A DNA stretch of 64,000 nt from Candidatus Parcubacteria bacterium (GCA_023443725.1 JAEZTF010000007.1:1-64000), one strand, 5' to 3'; numbered from the stretch's first letter, positions 50,028 to 59,086 are shown. Made by a program: numbers and translations. The notes: generated by a model not told the origin, from the sequence alone.

Positions 50028-50801
50028 ATGACCGAAAATCAAACAACATTTACTCAAGAAATTAATTGGGCAGGAGCATTTAGAGAATCTCTAGATAGTA
50101 CTGTTTCTCATCAAGCAGTTGGTATGCCTTCCTCTGTTGAAGTTACCCCAATTGATTTAAAAGAGTTATCAAAAACAATTGAAATAACTTCCAAAGAAGA
50201 TATTGCAAAAGCCTTGGACTATGCAGTTGAATTAACACCTGTTTACTCAGGAATAACTGCTGATGAATTCTACGAAGCCAATGGAATGGATAAGAATATT
50301 CCAAAAAGAAGTGCTCAAGAATTAACTGATATTTTATCGATGATTATTGATGGCAGTGCTCAAGAAAATTTAAATTTACCAAAAGGTGTTGCTAAATTAA
50401 TTACCAAACTTAAGGCACCCCTTACACCTCATGACGTAAAAAGAGGAACCATAAGAGGTATTCTTACTGCCAAACAATGTGCCGCTTGTGAACAAGTTGA
50501 TCCTGTTGTTGGAGCTCAAATTCATATTGCTTCTGGGATAATTAATAGAATTTATCAAAATCCAAACATTAACGACTTTTGGAATGAAACCTATTTGGAA
50601 GGAAGTATTGGTGATATCAACAATCCTCAAACAATTGGTATCGTTGACCTTTTAATACTTGTTGTTGAAAATAATAAAGAAAAATTCCCAGAATTAGACA
50701 GATTCTTCGGTTCCAATCTTGTTTTGGGAGAAGGTGAAGGTAAATTTGAAGGAACTTATTATGACATGGTCGACTTACCTGAATATAAAGATTCAGAATA
50801 A
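50028..50801 (+). CDS. Unknown soluble acidic protein, first gene of a redox operon
   Basis: 257 residues, no signal peptide or membrane segment. A helical central part contains KRGTIRGILTAKQCAACEQVDPVVGAQIHIASGIINRIY with a single CxxC pair, and the C-terminus is acidic and Gly-rich (LVLGEGEGKFEGTYYDMVDLPEYKD). No family recognised. It is the first gene downstream of the TrmB operator, 2 nt from a methyltransferase and followed by a ferredoxin-thioredoxin fusion, so a regulated redox or modification role is possible. Confidence 0.7.
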   Translation: MTENQTTFTQEINWAGAFRESLDSTVSHQAVGMPSSVEVTPIDLKELSKTIEITSKEDIAKALDYAVELTPVYSGITADEFYEANGMDKNIPKRSAQELTDILSMIIDGSAQENLNLPKGVAKLITKLKAPLTPHDVKRGTIRGILTAKQCAACEQVDPVVGAQIHIASGIINRIYQNPNINDFWNETYLEGSIGDINNPQTIGIVDLLILVVENNKEKFPELDRFFGSNLVLGEGEGKFEGTYYDMVDLPEYKDSE

Positions 50802-50803
50802 TT

Positions 50804-51514
50804 ATGATAATTGATCAAAACAAATTAGAAGAAAAAAAGATAATTGAGCTAATCAATCCAAAAAACAAGACCGTTTTGGAGATTGGTTGTGGTAATGGTA
50901 ATGTAGCTAAATTTTTAGCTCCTCTTTGCTCTCAATATATTGGTATTGATGTCGACAGAAAGGCAATTAATCAAGCCAAAAAAAATACAAAAAGTTTACC
51001 TAATATATCTTTCTTGGTTAGATCAGGTGACAATACTAAATTTAAAGATAGATCATTTGATACTGTCTTAATGCATCTCTGCTTACATGAAATCCCTCCT
51101 CAAATACAAGGTTTAGTTTTGAGAGAAATTCATCGAGTACTTAAAGACAAAGGTCAATTATTGATTATTGACCCAACCGAACCGCCAGGACAAGTCCAAT
51201 CATTGTACAATGTCGGTTATAAATTTTTATTTTTTGATCATTCAACAGTTGTCAAACATTCTATTGATGTTATCCAACAATCTATATCTGCTAATTTATA
51301 TGAAGTGATCAAGAAATCAAGTTTAAAAATAGATTTTTCTTTTAAAGATTTAGAAGAATTACAAAATCTTATTCAAAATGATTTCTATGAAATCAATTGG
51401 GATTTAAAAAATAAAAAAATATTGACCAATGAGTTATTAAAAATAACAAAGAATAAGACCAAAAATATCATTCTTATTGATGATTTAACTATTACTAATT
51501 TAGTTAAAATATAA
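50804..51514 (+). CDS. Class I SAM-dependent methyltransferase
   Basis: 236 residues. Motif I VLEIGCGNGNVAKFLAPL, acidic end of strand 2 GIDVDRKAINQAKKN, motif IV-like FDTVLMHLCLHEIPP and GQLLIIDPTEPPGQV complete the Rossmann SAM fold of the UbiE/Methyltransf_11 type. The substrate cannot be told. Its C-terminal ~70 residues are Lys-rich and helical. It sits between an unknown protein and a ferredoxin-thioredoxin fusion. Confidence 0.88.
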   Translation: MIIDQNKLEEKKIIELINPKNKTVLEIGCGNGNVAKFLAPLCSQYIGIDVDRKAINQAKKNTKSLPNISFLVRSGDNTKFKDRSFDTVLMHLCLHEIPPQIQGLVLREIHRVLKDKGQLLIIDPTEPPGQVQSLYNVGYKFLFFDHSTVVKHSIDVIQQSISANLYEVIKKSSLKIDFSFKDLEELQNLIQNDFYEINWDLKNKKILTNELLKITKNKTKNIILIDDLTITNLVKI

Positions 51515-51518
51515 ATTC

Positions 51519-52115
51519 ATGCCTCCAATAATTAATTTCAAAATTTGTGATAACGCCCCAGAGTGTGGCGGTATTGAAGTTTGTCCTACTAAAGCCATCA
51601 GCTGGAACGAATCTAAAAAAACATTAGAAATTGATGATTCAAAATGTATTAATTGTGGTTTGTGTGTCAAAAACTGTCCTGTTGGAGCTATCAAAGTAGC
51701 CACTGGCAAAAAGCTTGAATTAATTAAACAAGAATACGAAAAAGATCAAAGACGAACCTCTGATTTATTTATAGAACGTTACGGCGCCTCTTCGATGGAT
51801 CCAACCGCTCTTGTATCCCCTATTTTTTTAAAAAACCAAATTGATAAAAAATTAACTTTGGTTGGTGAAATTTATGATAATGATTTGGCTATGTGTTTAC
51901 TTAAATCAATTCCTATAAAAGACCTCTTCAAAAACAAAATTTTATATTACAAAATCAATATCAAATTTGCTCCAAATTTAATTAAAGAATATAAAATAAA
52001 AAAACTGCCTTGTCTTTTATTCTTCAAAAATGGCCAATTAACAGGCAAAATAGAAGGCTATTACGGATTAGAAAATAAGACCGAATTATTAACTAAGATT
52101 TCTCAACTATCTTAG
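51519..52115 (+). CDS. Ferredoxin-thioredoxin-fold fusion protein
   Basis: 198 residues. The N-terminal ~65 residues bind two Fe-S clusters: CDNAPECGGIEVCPTKAI and CINCGLCVKNCPVGAI. After a linker, residues ~105-198 have a thioredoxin-like fold (LTLVGEIYDNDLAMCLLKS, YKINIKFAPNLIKEYKIKKLPCLLFFKNGQLTGKIEGYYG) with the cis-Pro turn but no CxxC redox pair. The fusion suggests electron transfer from Fe-S clusters to a thiol-type partner, or a scaffold role. It converges with the HAD gene (9-nt overlap). Confidence 0.87.
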   Translation: MPPIINFKICDNAPECGGIEVCPTKAISWNESKKTLEIDDSKCINCGLCVKNCPVGAIKVATGKKLELIKQEYEKDQRRTSDLFIERYGASSMDPTALVSPIFLKNQIDKKLTLVGEIYDNDLAMCLLKSIPIKDLFKNKILYYKINIKFAPNLIKEYKIKKLPCLLFFKNGQLTGKIEGYYGLENKTELLTKISQLS

Positions 52116-52967
52116 TTTATCTATCAAAAACTCTAGCATTTGATTTACACCTTTTAGCTCTGGTTCACTAGATATCAACCCAGGTTTTTCTCCAGAAGAG
52201 ACCAATTTTTTAATAACTTCATGACTATTAGCCGGTACCAAGTTAATTTTAACTTTTCTATTTCTCATTGATGTTTCATCATTTTTACCATCACCCAAAT
52301 AAATGACATCAAAACCTCCAACTAGAGCTTCCATTGCTGTCATTTTGTCTACTCCTATAGGAGTAATATCTACCGCAGTTGACGAATTAGTAATTACTAA
52401 CCCATTAAGTAAGTCCTTGTCTATTTTATTTTTTAATAATTCTTTAAAAGTATCGGTATCTCTTTTTCCATCTAAACCAACCGGTGGATTAAAAGATATA
52501 CCTAAAACTTTTCCTTCTTCAACTGCTCCACCACAACTAATCCCTAAATCAATTATTTTATCTCTATTATTTCTAAGTAAATTTGCACTTTCTTTATCAA
52601 CACAACTTGGTACTTCTTCTATTCCACTCAATCCATCATAAATTATTAATCCACCTTCAACAATATTTTTATCTAAAATTATTCCATTTTTTTTAGGAAG
52701 AAGAACTTCTATTAATCTTTTTGAAAACTCCACTCCTCTCCCAGTTGATAATCCCAAACTTAACCCCATTTTTTTTAATGACACAATATTTTGCCGAAAT
52801 AATTGAATTTCTTCTTTATTTTCCCAACTCCATTCTTCCAATGTTTTTTGATTACCTACTGTTTCTAATCCCCCTTCTATCAAACAACCATCTACATCCA
52901 TCAATAAATAACCACCATTATTTTTTAGATTTTCTATTTCCAATTCTAGTTTCCCAAATAGTTTCAT
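52107..52967 (-). CDS. HAD-superfamily hydrolase
   Basis: 286 residues. Motif I LLMDVDGCLIEGG (nucleophile Asp and acid Asp), motif II LGLSTGRG (Thr), motif III Lys in VDKMTAMEALVG and motif IV VIYLGDGKNDETSM. The cap domain between motifs II and III is of the Cof/SPP type, as in sugar phosphatases and mannosyl-3-phosphoglycerate phosphatases. A phosphomonoester of a sugar is the likely substrate. The start codon shares a base with the end of the htrA-like gene, so they are coupled. Confidence 0.85.
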   Translation of the reverse strand: MKLFGKLELEIENLKNNGGYLLMDVDGCLIEGGLETVGNQKTLEEWSWENKEEIQLFRQNIVSLKKMGLSLGLSTGRGVEFSKRLIEVLLPKKNGIILDKNIVEGGLIIYDGLSGIEEVPSCVDKESANLLRNNRDKIIDLGISCGGAVEEGKVLGISFNPPVGLDGKRDTDTFKELLKNKIDKDLLNGLVITNSSTAVDITPIGVDKMTAMEALVGGFDVIYLGDGKNDETSMRNRKVKINLVPANSHEVIKKLVSSGEKPGLISSEPELKGVNQMLEFLIDKLR

Positions 52968-54031
52968 TATATTTTCTTTTCTAATTTAACTACTATTTCT
53001 ATTTTTTGTTTGTCTCTTACTAATTTCATTTTCACTTCATCCCCTATTTTTCTTTGACTAATAGTTTTAGCAATGGAAACTTTATCATCACCCATAATTT
53101 TTTGGGCATCAATTTCAATCACAACATCACCAGATTTTATTCCAGCTTTCTCAGCTGGACTATTTTTAGCCACTGACTGTATATAATCACCAACTGATAT
53201 GTTATTTTTTTTGGCTATTTCTTCTGTTACCGTTTGATACATTACTCCCAAATACGGTCGATCAAACTCACCTGTTTTTCTAAAATTATCCACTGAATTT
53301 TTAACTAAATTTATCGGTAAGGCAAAACCAATATTTTGTCCATTCTGAGATACTGCCACATTTACTCCAATCACTTGGCCAATTATGTTAAACAACGGAC
53401 CCCCTGAATTACCTGAATTTATGGCTGCATCAGTTTGAATCACACCTTCAAGTTTTTCTGATGCCACTCCTACTCCACCGGCTGTAATTCCCCTACCTAA
53501 ACCAGAGATTACCCCTTTTGTTACAGTCGACCTAAACTCTCCCAATGCTGTTCCAATTGCAATTACTGTTTGGCCTACTTTTAATTGATCAGAGTCACCT
53601 AAAATTACTGGTATTAGATTGGTTTGATCAATTTTTAAAATTGCTAAATCATTTATTGGATCACGATAAATATTTTTAACTTCAAAAGTTTCTTCTCCAA
53701 TAATTACTTTATACTTGGCTTCGATATCACTTACCACATGTTTATTAGTCACTATTAAACCATCGCTACTAATAATAAAACCCGTCCCCACATCCTGTTC
53801 AATATTTTTTGTATCTAAACTCAAATTATCGACAATATCTTTATTAATTGAGACAGTCACCACACTTTTAGAAGATTTTTCCACTACTCCAATCGTTGTC
53901 GATTCTTCTTCAATTAATTGACTAATTAATTTAGCATTTTTTTTATTTAATTTCAGTCCAAAAAATATTCCACTTTCAAATATTAATATCAATAAAATTA
54001 TTATTAAAATTAAGTTTTTTTTATTTTTCAT
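52967..54031 (-). CDS. HtrA/DegP-family serine protease
   Basis: 354 residues. N-terminal membrane anchor (LILIIILLILIFESGIFFGL), then a trypsin-like domain with the catalytic triad: His in IVTNKHVVSD, Asp in NDLAILKID and Ser in NSGNSGGPL. One PDZ domain (SVGDYIQSVAKNSPAEKAGIKSGDVVIEID) follows. This is the DegS-like layout with a single PDZ, acting outside the membrane in protein quality control or signalling. Overlaps the Ctp protease gene by 11 nt, so both surface proteases are made together. Confidence 0.95.
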   Translation of the reverse strand: MKNKKNLILIIILLILIFESGIFFGLKLNKKNAKLISQLIEEESTTIGVVEKSSKSVVTVSINKDIVDNLSLDTKNIEQDVGTGFIISSDGLIVTNKHVVSDIEAKYKVIIGEETFEVKNIYRDPINDLAILKIDQTNLIPVILGDSDQLKVGQTVIAIGTALGEFRSTVTKGVISGLGRGITAGGVGVASEKLEGVIQTDAAINSGNSGGPLFNIIGQVIGVNVAVSQNGQNIGFALPINLVKNSVDNFRKTGEFDRPYLGVMYQTVTEEIAKKNNISVGDYIQSVAKNSPAEKAGIKSGDVVIEIDAQKIMGDDKVSIAKTISQRKIGDEVKMKLVRDKQKIEIVVKLEKKI

Positions 54032-55211
54032 TCAAAACTTCCATGGCCTTTTCTAATTGCAAATCTTTACTGGCATCAGTTCCTGCTTCAACTTCTATAT
54101 CAGCAGCTACCCCTTCTCCATGAATATTTTTTCCACTTGGCAACAACCATTTAGCAATAGTTACATGTAATCCACTTCCATCACTAAAATCTTCTGGTTG
54201 TTGAACTGTCCCCTTACCAAAAGTTTTTTTGCCTACCAATTTGGATCGATTATATTCTTTTAATGCTCCAGCCAAAATTTCTGATGCCGAAGCACTACCT
54301 TCATTAACTAAAACCACTAATTTTTCCTTTAATAAATTTCTTCTAGATTGATCCACTTTATATTCCTGAGTTAAGCCAGTAGTTGAATCCTGTTTCACAA
54401 CTACTCCATCAGAAATCAAATCTGAGGCTACAAAAACACTAGCTTCTAAATAACCGCCAGGATTATTTCTCAAGTCCAACACAATTCCTCCAAAATTATT
54501 TCCTTCATTATTTTTGATTTCATTAACTACTATTGGCCATTCTTTAAAAACATTTTCTGAAAATTTATTCAATTTTACCCAAGCTATTTTTTTACCATTT
54601 AACTCTTTCCATTCTAATTCCACACTTTTAACCACAATATTATCTCTTTTTAAAACGACATCAAATTTACCTTTATCTTCTCGATACATTGTTAAAATAA
54701 CCTCACTGCCTATTTTCCCCCTAATAAGCTTAACCGCTTCAGCTAAACTGATTCCGGTTGTATCTTTATCAACTTTATTACCTTTATCCACAATCTTTAA
54801 AATCAAATCATTTGTTTTTAATCCAGCTCTTTCAGCTGGTGTATCTGATAAAGTCGTCATTACTGCCAAAGTTCCATCTTTATAACCCAAAGATATTCCG
54901 ACTCCTCCAAACTCACCTTCCAACTCTTCATTAGAACTCTTGTTTTCTTCTGGTGTTAAATAAACTGTATACGGATCACCAATAGACGCTACCATACCTT
55001 TTATCGCTCCATATTCCATTGATTTCTTGTCTATTTTATTTTTATCCAAATATAACGATGATAGTCGATCTTTTACTTTCCACATCATTGATAAGTCCAA
55101 CTCGTTTTTGTCAATAATTTTATATCCTTGGCCAACCCTAAAACTAACTAAAGAAACAACCGAAAGTATGGCTAAAACCAAAAAAATATTTCTTATTTTC
55201 TTAAACTGCAT
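54021..55211 (-). CDS. C-terminal processing peptidase (CtpA, S41 family)
   Basis: 396 residues. Signal anchor (IFLVLAILSVVSLVSFRVGQ), PDZ domain (FGGVGISLGYKDGTLAVMTTLSDTPAERAGLKTNDLIL), then the S41 core: GGIVLDLRNNPGGYLEASVFVAS, catalytic Ser in NEGSASASEILAGAL and Lys in GKKTFGKGTVQ. It cleaves exported proteins near their C-termini. A start immediately after TAGAAT (6 nt gap) suggests a leaderless mRNA. In monoderms it works on surface proteins, which fits the many exported proteins here. Confidence 0.95.
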   Translation of the reverse strand: MQFKKIRNIFLVLAILSVVSLVSFRVGQGYKIIDKNELDLSMMWKVKDRLSSLYLDKNKIDKKSMEYGAIKGMVASIGDPYTVYLTPEENKSSNEELEGEFGGVGISLGYKDGTLAVMTTLSDTPAERAGLKTNDLILKIVDKGNKVDKDTTGISLAEAVKLIRGKIGSEVILTMYREDKGKFDVVLKRDNIVVKSVELEWKELNGKKIAWVKLNKFSENVFKEWPIVVNEIKNNEGNNFGGIVLDLRNNPGGYLEASVFVASDLISDGVVVKQDSTTGLTQEYKVDQSRRNLLKEKLVVLVNEGSASASEILAGALKEYNRSKLVGKKTFGKGTVQQPEDFSDGSGLHVTIAKWLLPSGKNIHGEGVAADIEVEAGTDASKDLQLEKAMEVLNEK

Positions 55212-55214
55212 TAT

Positions 55215-55955
55215 TTATTCTAACACTAATAATAATCTTCCCATATTGGAATTTAATAAAAATCGATTTTCACCTATTTTCATTTTTAATAATTCTTCCC
55301 AGGTATCATTATTTAAATACAAAGACGGTATTTTTATTTTTAATTCATCCACTTTAGTATTAGTTATTATTCCAACCACTCCAACCACTTCCGCTTTCAA
55401 CAAAAAAGTATTTTCCAAATTATTAGTAAATAATATTTTACCGTCCATGTTTGGACCTAACTGTTCCAATCTATTTATAATATTTAAATTACCATCACCC
55501 CAAGTTTTACCTTCAACCAAAGTTTCACCATTAAACTCTTTAACCCAAAAATCTAGAATTATTTTACCATCTTCAATCTTGGAGATTTTGGATTTTACTG
55601 GTGCTTTTATTTCTTTTTTATTACCCAAATCAATTTCTATTTTTAAACTTCCAAATTCATTTAACTCCAAAAACTTACCTGATATAGGAAAACAAATTTT
55701 TTTCTTTAAAAAACCACCTTTAACGCAAAAAAGATCTCCTTGATTTATTAATTCATTCTTAAATTTAGAATTTAAATCATTTATAACTTCTAAACCTATA
55801 TTTTTAAATATTTCTCCATAGTTATAACTTTTTATATCTAAATTTTCAGATTCAGCCAAAATTTGGTCTTTTTCCACCACATCTCCAACACTTACCATAA
55901 TTTTGGACCTTTCTGGTAGTTTTATTATCCACTTTGTTTTAATCTTATCTTTCAT
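55215..55955 (-). CDS. Conserved hypothetical protein with lipoyl-like and repeat strands
   Basis: 246 residues, no membrane segment. ITKWIIKLPERSKIMVSVGDVVEKDQILAES resembles the first half of a biotinyl/lipoyl or KOW-like beta hairpin, repeated as FPISGKFLELNEFGSLKIEIDLG. The last third contains VEGKTWGDGNLNIINRLEQLGPNMDGKILFTNN. No catalytic motif recognised. It precedes the ctpA gene by 3 nt, so it may act with envelope proteases. Confidence 0.65.
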   Translation of the reverse strand: MKDKIKTKWIIKLPERSKIMVSVGDVVEKDQILAESENLDIKSYNYGEIFKNIGLEVINDLNSKFKNELINQGDLFCVKGGFLKKKICFPISGKFLELNEFGSLKIEIDLGNKKEIKAPVKSKISKIEDGKIILDFWVKEFNGETLVEGKTWGDGNLNIINRLEQLGPNMDGKILFTNNLENTFLLKAEVVGVVGIITNTKVDELKIKIPSLYLNNDTWEELLKMKIGENRFLLNSNMGRLLLVLE

Positions 55956-55972
55956 CTATCTATTATAACCAA

Positions 55973-56003
55973 AAATCTCCTTGAGAAACACCCAAGGAGA
56001 TTT
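55973..56003 (-). terminator. Terminator after rpsR
   Basis: AAATCTCCTTG (55973-55983) and CAAGGAGATTT (55993-56003) form perfect 11-bp arms with a 9-nt loop. On the minus strand the T-run TTTTT follows. It ends the rpsF-ssb-rpsR operon. Confidence 0.9.
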
Positions 56004-56030
56004 CAAAATCTATTTTAGTTTTGTTGAAAA

Positions 56031-56285
56031 TTACTGAGTCACAAAAGGTAATAAAGCCAAATGTCTTGCTTGTTTTATGGCTGCAGCTAATTTTCTTTGA
56101 TGTTTAGCACAAGTGCCATTATAAATTCCAGCAATTATTCTTCCTCTAGGAGACAAGAAATCATAAAACTTATCGTAATCTTGCCACTTAGGATCATTAC
56201 CAGACTTGCAAAAAGAACAGCCTTTTTCTTTACCTTTTCTTTTAGCTATCAATAAATTGTCTTTTTTACCTTTTTTCTTAATCAT
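56031..56285 (-). CDS. rpsR: Ribosomal protein bS18
   Basis: 84 residues. GCSFCKSG, DYKFYDFLSPRGRIIAG-like sequence and GTCAKHQRKLAAAIKQARHLALLPFV match bS18, including the CxxC that gives the zinc form. It is 8 nt downstream of ssb; rpsF-ssb-rpsR is the classic arrangement. Binds 16S rRNA with bS6 on the small-subunit platform. Confidence 0.97.
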   Translation of the reverse strand: MIKKKGKKDNLLIAKRKGKEKGCSFCKSGNDPKWQDYDKFYDFLSPRGRIIAGIYNGTCAKHQRKLAAAIKQARHLALLPFVTQ

Positions 56286-56293
56286 AAAAACTA

Positions 56294-56809
56294 TTAGAAG
56301 GGCATTTCCTCCCCTTTGTTATCATCATTAGTAACTTGATTTGATGGTACGGTTTGATCTGTATTAATATCATCTGGAATAACTATATCATCTATACTTC
56401 CAGTTTCTTCCATAGCAGGAGCCTCACTTTGTCCCTCTAGATCTGCGTCCATAGATTGGTGATCACCATTACCCTTATTATCCAAAATAATCATATCGTC
56501 AATAATAATTTCAGTTATTTGTTTTTTATTATTTTCATTGTCAGTAAATTCTCTATATTGAATTCTACCGTCAACATAAATTCTTCGACCTTTAGATAAA
56601 AGTTGAGAACACAACTCGGCTAATTTATTCCAAGCCACTATTCGATGAAATTGAGCATCTTCCTTTCGTTCACCTTGTTTGGTTACCCAAACTCTATTAG
56701 TAGCCAATCCGAAAGAAGCTACAGCCATACCACCTGGGGTATATCTTAACTCTGGGTCACGAGTCAAATTACCAATTAACATTACCCTATTCAGACATCT
56801 GCTAGGCAT
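56294..56809 (-). CDS. ssb: Single-stranded DNA-binding protein
   Basis: 171 residues from ATG 56809 (MPSRCLNRVMLIGNLTRDPELRYTPGGMAVASF). A GTG at 56827 is in frame but adds six residues untypical of the family. OB fold complete (FHRIVAWNKLAELCSQLLSKGRRIYVDGRIQYREF); the C-terminal tail is acidic and disordered and ends in EEMPF, the partner-binding tip. It coats single-stranded DNA in replication and repair. Sits between rpsF and rpsR as in most bacteria. Confidence 0.95.
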   Translation of the reverse strand: MPSRCLNRVMLIGNLTRDPELRYTPGGMAVASFGLATNRVWVTKQGERKEDAQFHRIVAWNKLAELCSQLLSKGRRIYVDGRIQYREFTDNENNKKQITEIIIDDMIILDNKGNGDHQSMDADLEGQSEAPAMEETGSIDDIVIPDDINTDQTVPSNQVTNDDNKGEEMPF

Positions 56810-56851
56810 ATTCTTTTTTACTCCCACACTTGTGGAAATCCTCCATATTCT

Positions 56852-57142
56852 TTAAATTTTTAAAATTAAATAACGAATAATATTATTTTCTCGATTTAAT
56901 AAGACATTTAATTCATTTAGTTTTAATGTAGACGAAGAAACCAAATCTAAAATCCAAAAATCACCAGTTTTATTACCTTTAATCTCATAAACCAACTCTT
57001 TAATTCCCATATGGTCTTTCTTTTCAACTTCAACTTCTCGACCCGAAAGCCAATCAGTTACTTTTTTAAAAGCGTTTTCTTTTTCTTCAGTCTTTGGGTT
57101 TAAAACCAAAACTAATTGATATTTATATTTTTTTTCTTTCAT
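56852..57142 (-). CDS. rpsF: Ribosomal protein bS6
   Basis: 96 residues. KYQLVLVLNPKTEEKENAFKKVTDWLSGREVEVEKKDHMGIKELVYEIKGNKTGDFWILDLVSS shows the beta-alpha-beta-beta-alpha-beta pattern of bS6, with a short C-terminus (NIIRYLILKI). First gene of the rpsF-ssb-rpsR operon and small-subunit partner of bS18. Confidence 0.93.
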   Translation of the reverse strand: MKEKKYKYQLVLVLNPKTEEKENAFKKVTDWLSGREVEVEKKDHMGIKELVYEIKGNKTGDFWILDLVSSSTLKLNELNVLLNRENNIIRYLILKI

Positions 57143-57184
57143 GAACTCAATAGATTAACATAAATTGTTTTTTTTAACAATATT

Positions 57185-58567
57185 TTATTTATTAATTTTC
57201 CTTATTTTACACTCATCTTGTAAATCTTCAACCAGATATCCTTTATTTTTTATCTCCTCTCTAAGTCTATCAGACTCTAACCAATTTTTCTCTTCCCTAA
57301 CCTTTTTTCTTTTATCTACCAAATCCCAAATTTCTTGGGGTATTTTCTCATCTTCTATTTTCTTGTTTAAATCTAAATCCAAAACTTTATCAAAATCTGC
57401 AATTGTCGCTTTTTTATCTTCATTTTTAATATTCTCATCTTTAGTTAATTTCCAAATCAATGCCAAGGCCTCTGAAGTTAATAGATCATTAGACATTAGT
57501 TCAATAAATTGATTTTTATAATCTTGATTAATTTGTCCATTGTCTCCCCAATTACTCAATAAATTTCTTAATTTGAATAAGGCTGTCTGACTAGATTTTA
57601 AAGAATCAATTGAAAATTCCAAGCCTTTTCTATAATGTGAAGTCAATACTAGATATTTATGAGCCAAAGGATCATAACCCATTTCTACTAATTGTTGTGC
57701 CGTATAACCATTACCTAGGCTTTTACTCATTTTTTCTCCACCTTTTAAAGTTAACCAAGCATTATGAATCCAATAATTTGCTGTTTGATGACCAAAAGCA
57801 CCATAACCTTGAGCAATTTCATTTGTGTGATGAACTCCAATGTGTTCAATTCCACCAGTATGGATATCAAAAGTTTCTCCTAAATATTTAGTTGACATTG
57901 CCGTACATTCTAAATGCCAACCCGGGAAACCTTCTCCCCAGGGTGAGTTCCATTTCATTATATGATTTGGTTGATTCGTCACCCACAACAAAAAATCCCA
58001 AGGGTTTTTTTTCTCGATATCAATTTTTACTCTATTGCCCACATCCATCTCTGTCAGTTTCAAATTAGCAAATTTTGCATAATCTTTGAACTTTGAAGTA
58101 TCAAAAACTAAACCAGTTTCTGTTTTATAACTAAAACCATTGGCTTCAATTTTTTTAGCCAATTCAATTTGTTCATTTATATGTTCTGTAGCTCGACATA
58201 AAATATCAGGTTTTTGAATATTGAATAAATCGAGGCTTTCAATAAATTGTTTTTCATATTTTTTAGCAATTTCCCATGGCGTTAAACCTTCACGAGCAGC
58301 TCCTTTTTCCATTTTATCTTCTCCGGTATCTGCATCCGATGTTAAATGACCAACATCTGTTAAATTCATCACCCATTTAACTTTATATCCAACATATCTT
58401 AAGAAATTAACCAAAGTCCCCCATTGTGTATAAGCATACATATGACCAATATGTTGATTCCAATAAACTGTCGGACCACAAGAATAAATTCCTACTTCAT
58501 TTTCTTTAACAGGTACGAGTTCTTCCTTTTGTCTAGAAGCTGTATTATATAAAAAAACTTTTTGCAT
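57185..58567 (-). CDS. cysS: Cysteinyl-tRNA synthetase
   Basis: 460 residues from ATG 58567 (MQKVFLYN), 8 nt after a TATAAT box (58581-58576); a start 9 nt earlier is less likely. Zinc Cys in YSCGPTVYWNQHIGHMYAYTQWG with HIGH, further ligands around GWHLECTAMS and HTGGIEHIGVHHTNEIAQ, and KMSKS in GGEKMSKSLGN. C-terminal anticodon region ends in KVREEKNWLESDRLREEIKNKGYLVED. Charges tRNA-Cys. Confidence 0.96.
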   Translation of the reverse strand: MQKVFLYNTASRQKEELVPVKENEVGIYSCGPTVYWNQHIGHMYAYTQWGTLVNFLRYVGYKVKWVMNLTDVGHLTSDADTGEDKMEKGAAREGLTPWEIAKKYEKQFIESLDLFNIQKPDILCRATEHINEQIELAKKIEANGFSYKTETGLVFDTSKFKDYAKFANLKLTEMDVGNRVKIDIEKKNPWDFLLWVTNQPNHIMKWNSPWGEGFPGWHLECTAMSTKYLGETFDIHTGGIEHIGVHHTNEIAQGYGAFGHQTANYWIHNAWLTLKGGEKMSKSLGNGYTAQQLVEMGYDPLAHKYLVLTSHYRKGLEFSIDSLKSSQTALFKLRNLLSNWGDNGQINQDYKNQFIELMSNDLLTSEALALIWKLTKDENIKNEDKKATIADFDKVLDLDLNKKIEDEKIPQEIWDLVDKRKKVREEKNWLESDRLREEIKNKGYLVEDLQDECKIRKINK

Positions 58568-58585
58568 ACAGACCAATTATACCAA

Positions 58586-59086
58586 CTAATTCACTTTTCC
58601 CTTAAACTCTTGTGTTTGTGACATTTGCGATTGATCTGGTTGTGATTTTTTCTTATGAGCCAAAGCACTTCCTCTAGATTTTTTTTGTTTGGCTGGATTA
58701 GTTGATTCCATCATTAAATTATTATTATTTTCCGCAATTTGCTGTGCTTCCATTTCTTTTTGTTGTTTTTCTTGTTCAAAATATTTTTCTTTTTCTTCCT
58801 CTTCTTTTTCCTTCTGTTGTCTAATTTGTTCTATTTCATCCTCAACTTTTCTACCTAAACCCATTTCTGATTTTATTTTTCTAATTTCTTCTTGTCTTTT
58901 GATTTCATCTTCTTGTTGTTCATGGGCCAATTGATTATTATCTACTCCTCCTTCTAGTCCTAACAGTTCTTTACCAGTAATAGTTGTCTCCAATATCCTT
59001 TGGCTTTCTTCACCTAATTTCTCTACTGTTTCATCAGCTAATTTTTTAAAACCCTTACCAATTCCTTTTATTATTTGATTATTCAT
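58586..59086 (-). CDS. Coiled-coil Glu/Lys/Gln-rich hypothetical protein
   Basis: 166 residues. N-terminal ~55 residues (KGIGKGFKKLADETVEKLGEESQRILETTITGKELLGLEGG) are amphipathic. The middle (about 55-115) is a charged Glu/Lys/Gln coiled coil (KEKEEEEKEKYFEQEKQQKEMEAQQ). The tail is basic, Ser/Gln rich (KKSRGSALAHKKKSQ). No catalytic motif or signal peptide. It overlaps the next gene by 4 nt (ATGA). Similar short coiled-coil proteins are common in CPR genomes; the function is unknown. Confidence 0.7.
   Translation of the reverse strand: MNNQIIKGIGKGFKKLADETVEKLGEESQRILETTITGKELLGLEGGVDNNQLAHEQQEDEIKRQEEIRKIKSEMGLGRKVEDEIEQIRQQKEKEEEEKEKYFEQEKQQKEMEAQQIAENNNNLMMESTNPAKQKKSRGSALAHKKKSQPDQSQMSQTQEFKGKVN

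Noticed and set aside
55027..55743. 238-codon open frame on the plus strand
   Set aside because: It lies opposite two well-supported minus-strand genes (Ctp protease and the neighbouring hypothetical) and has low-complexity Phe/Ile/Ser composition typical of antisense A/T-rich DNA.
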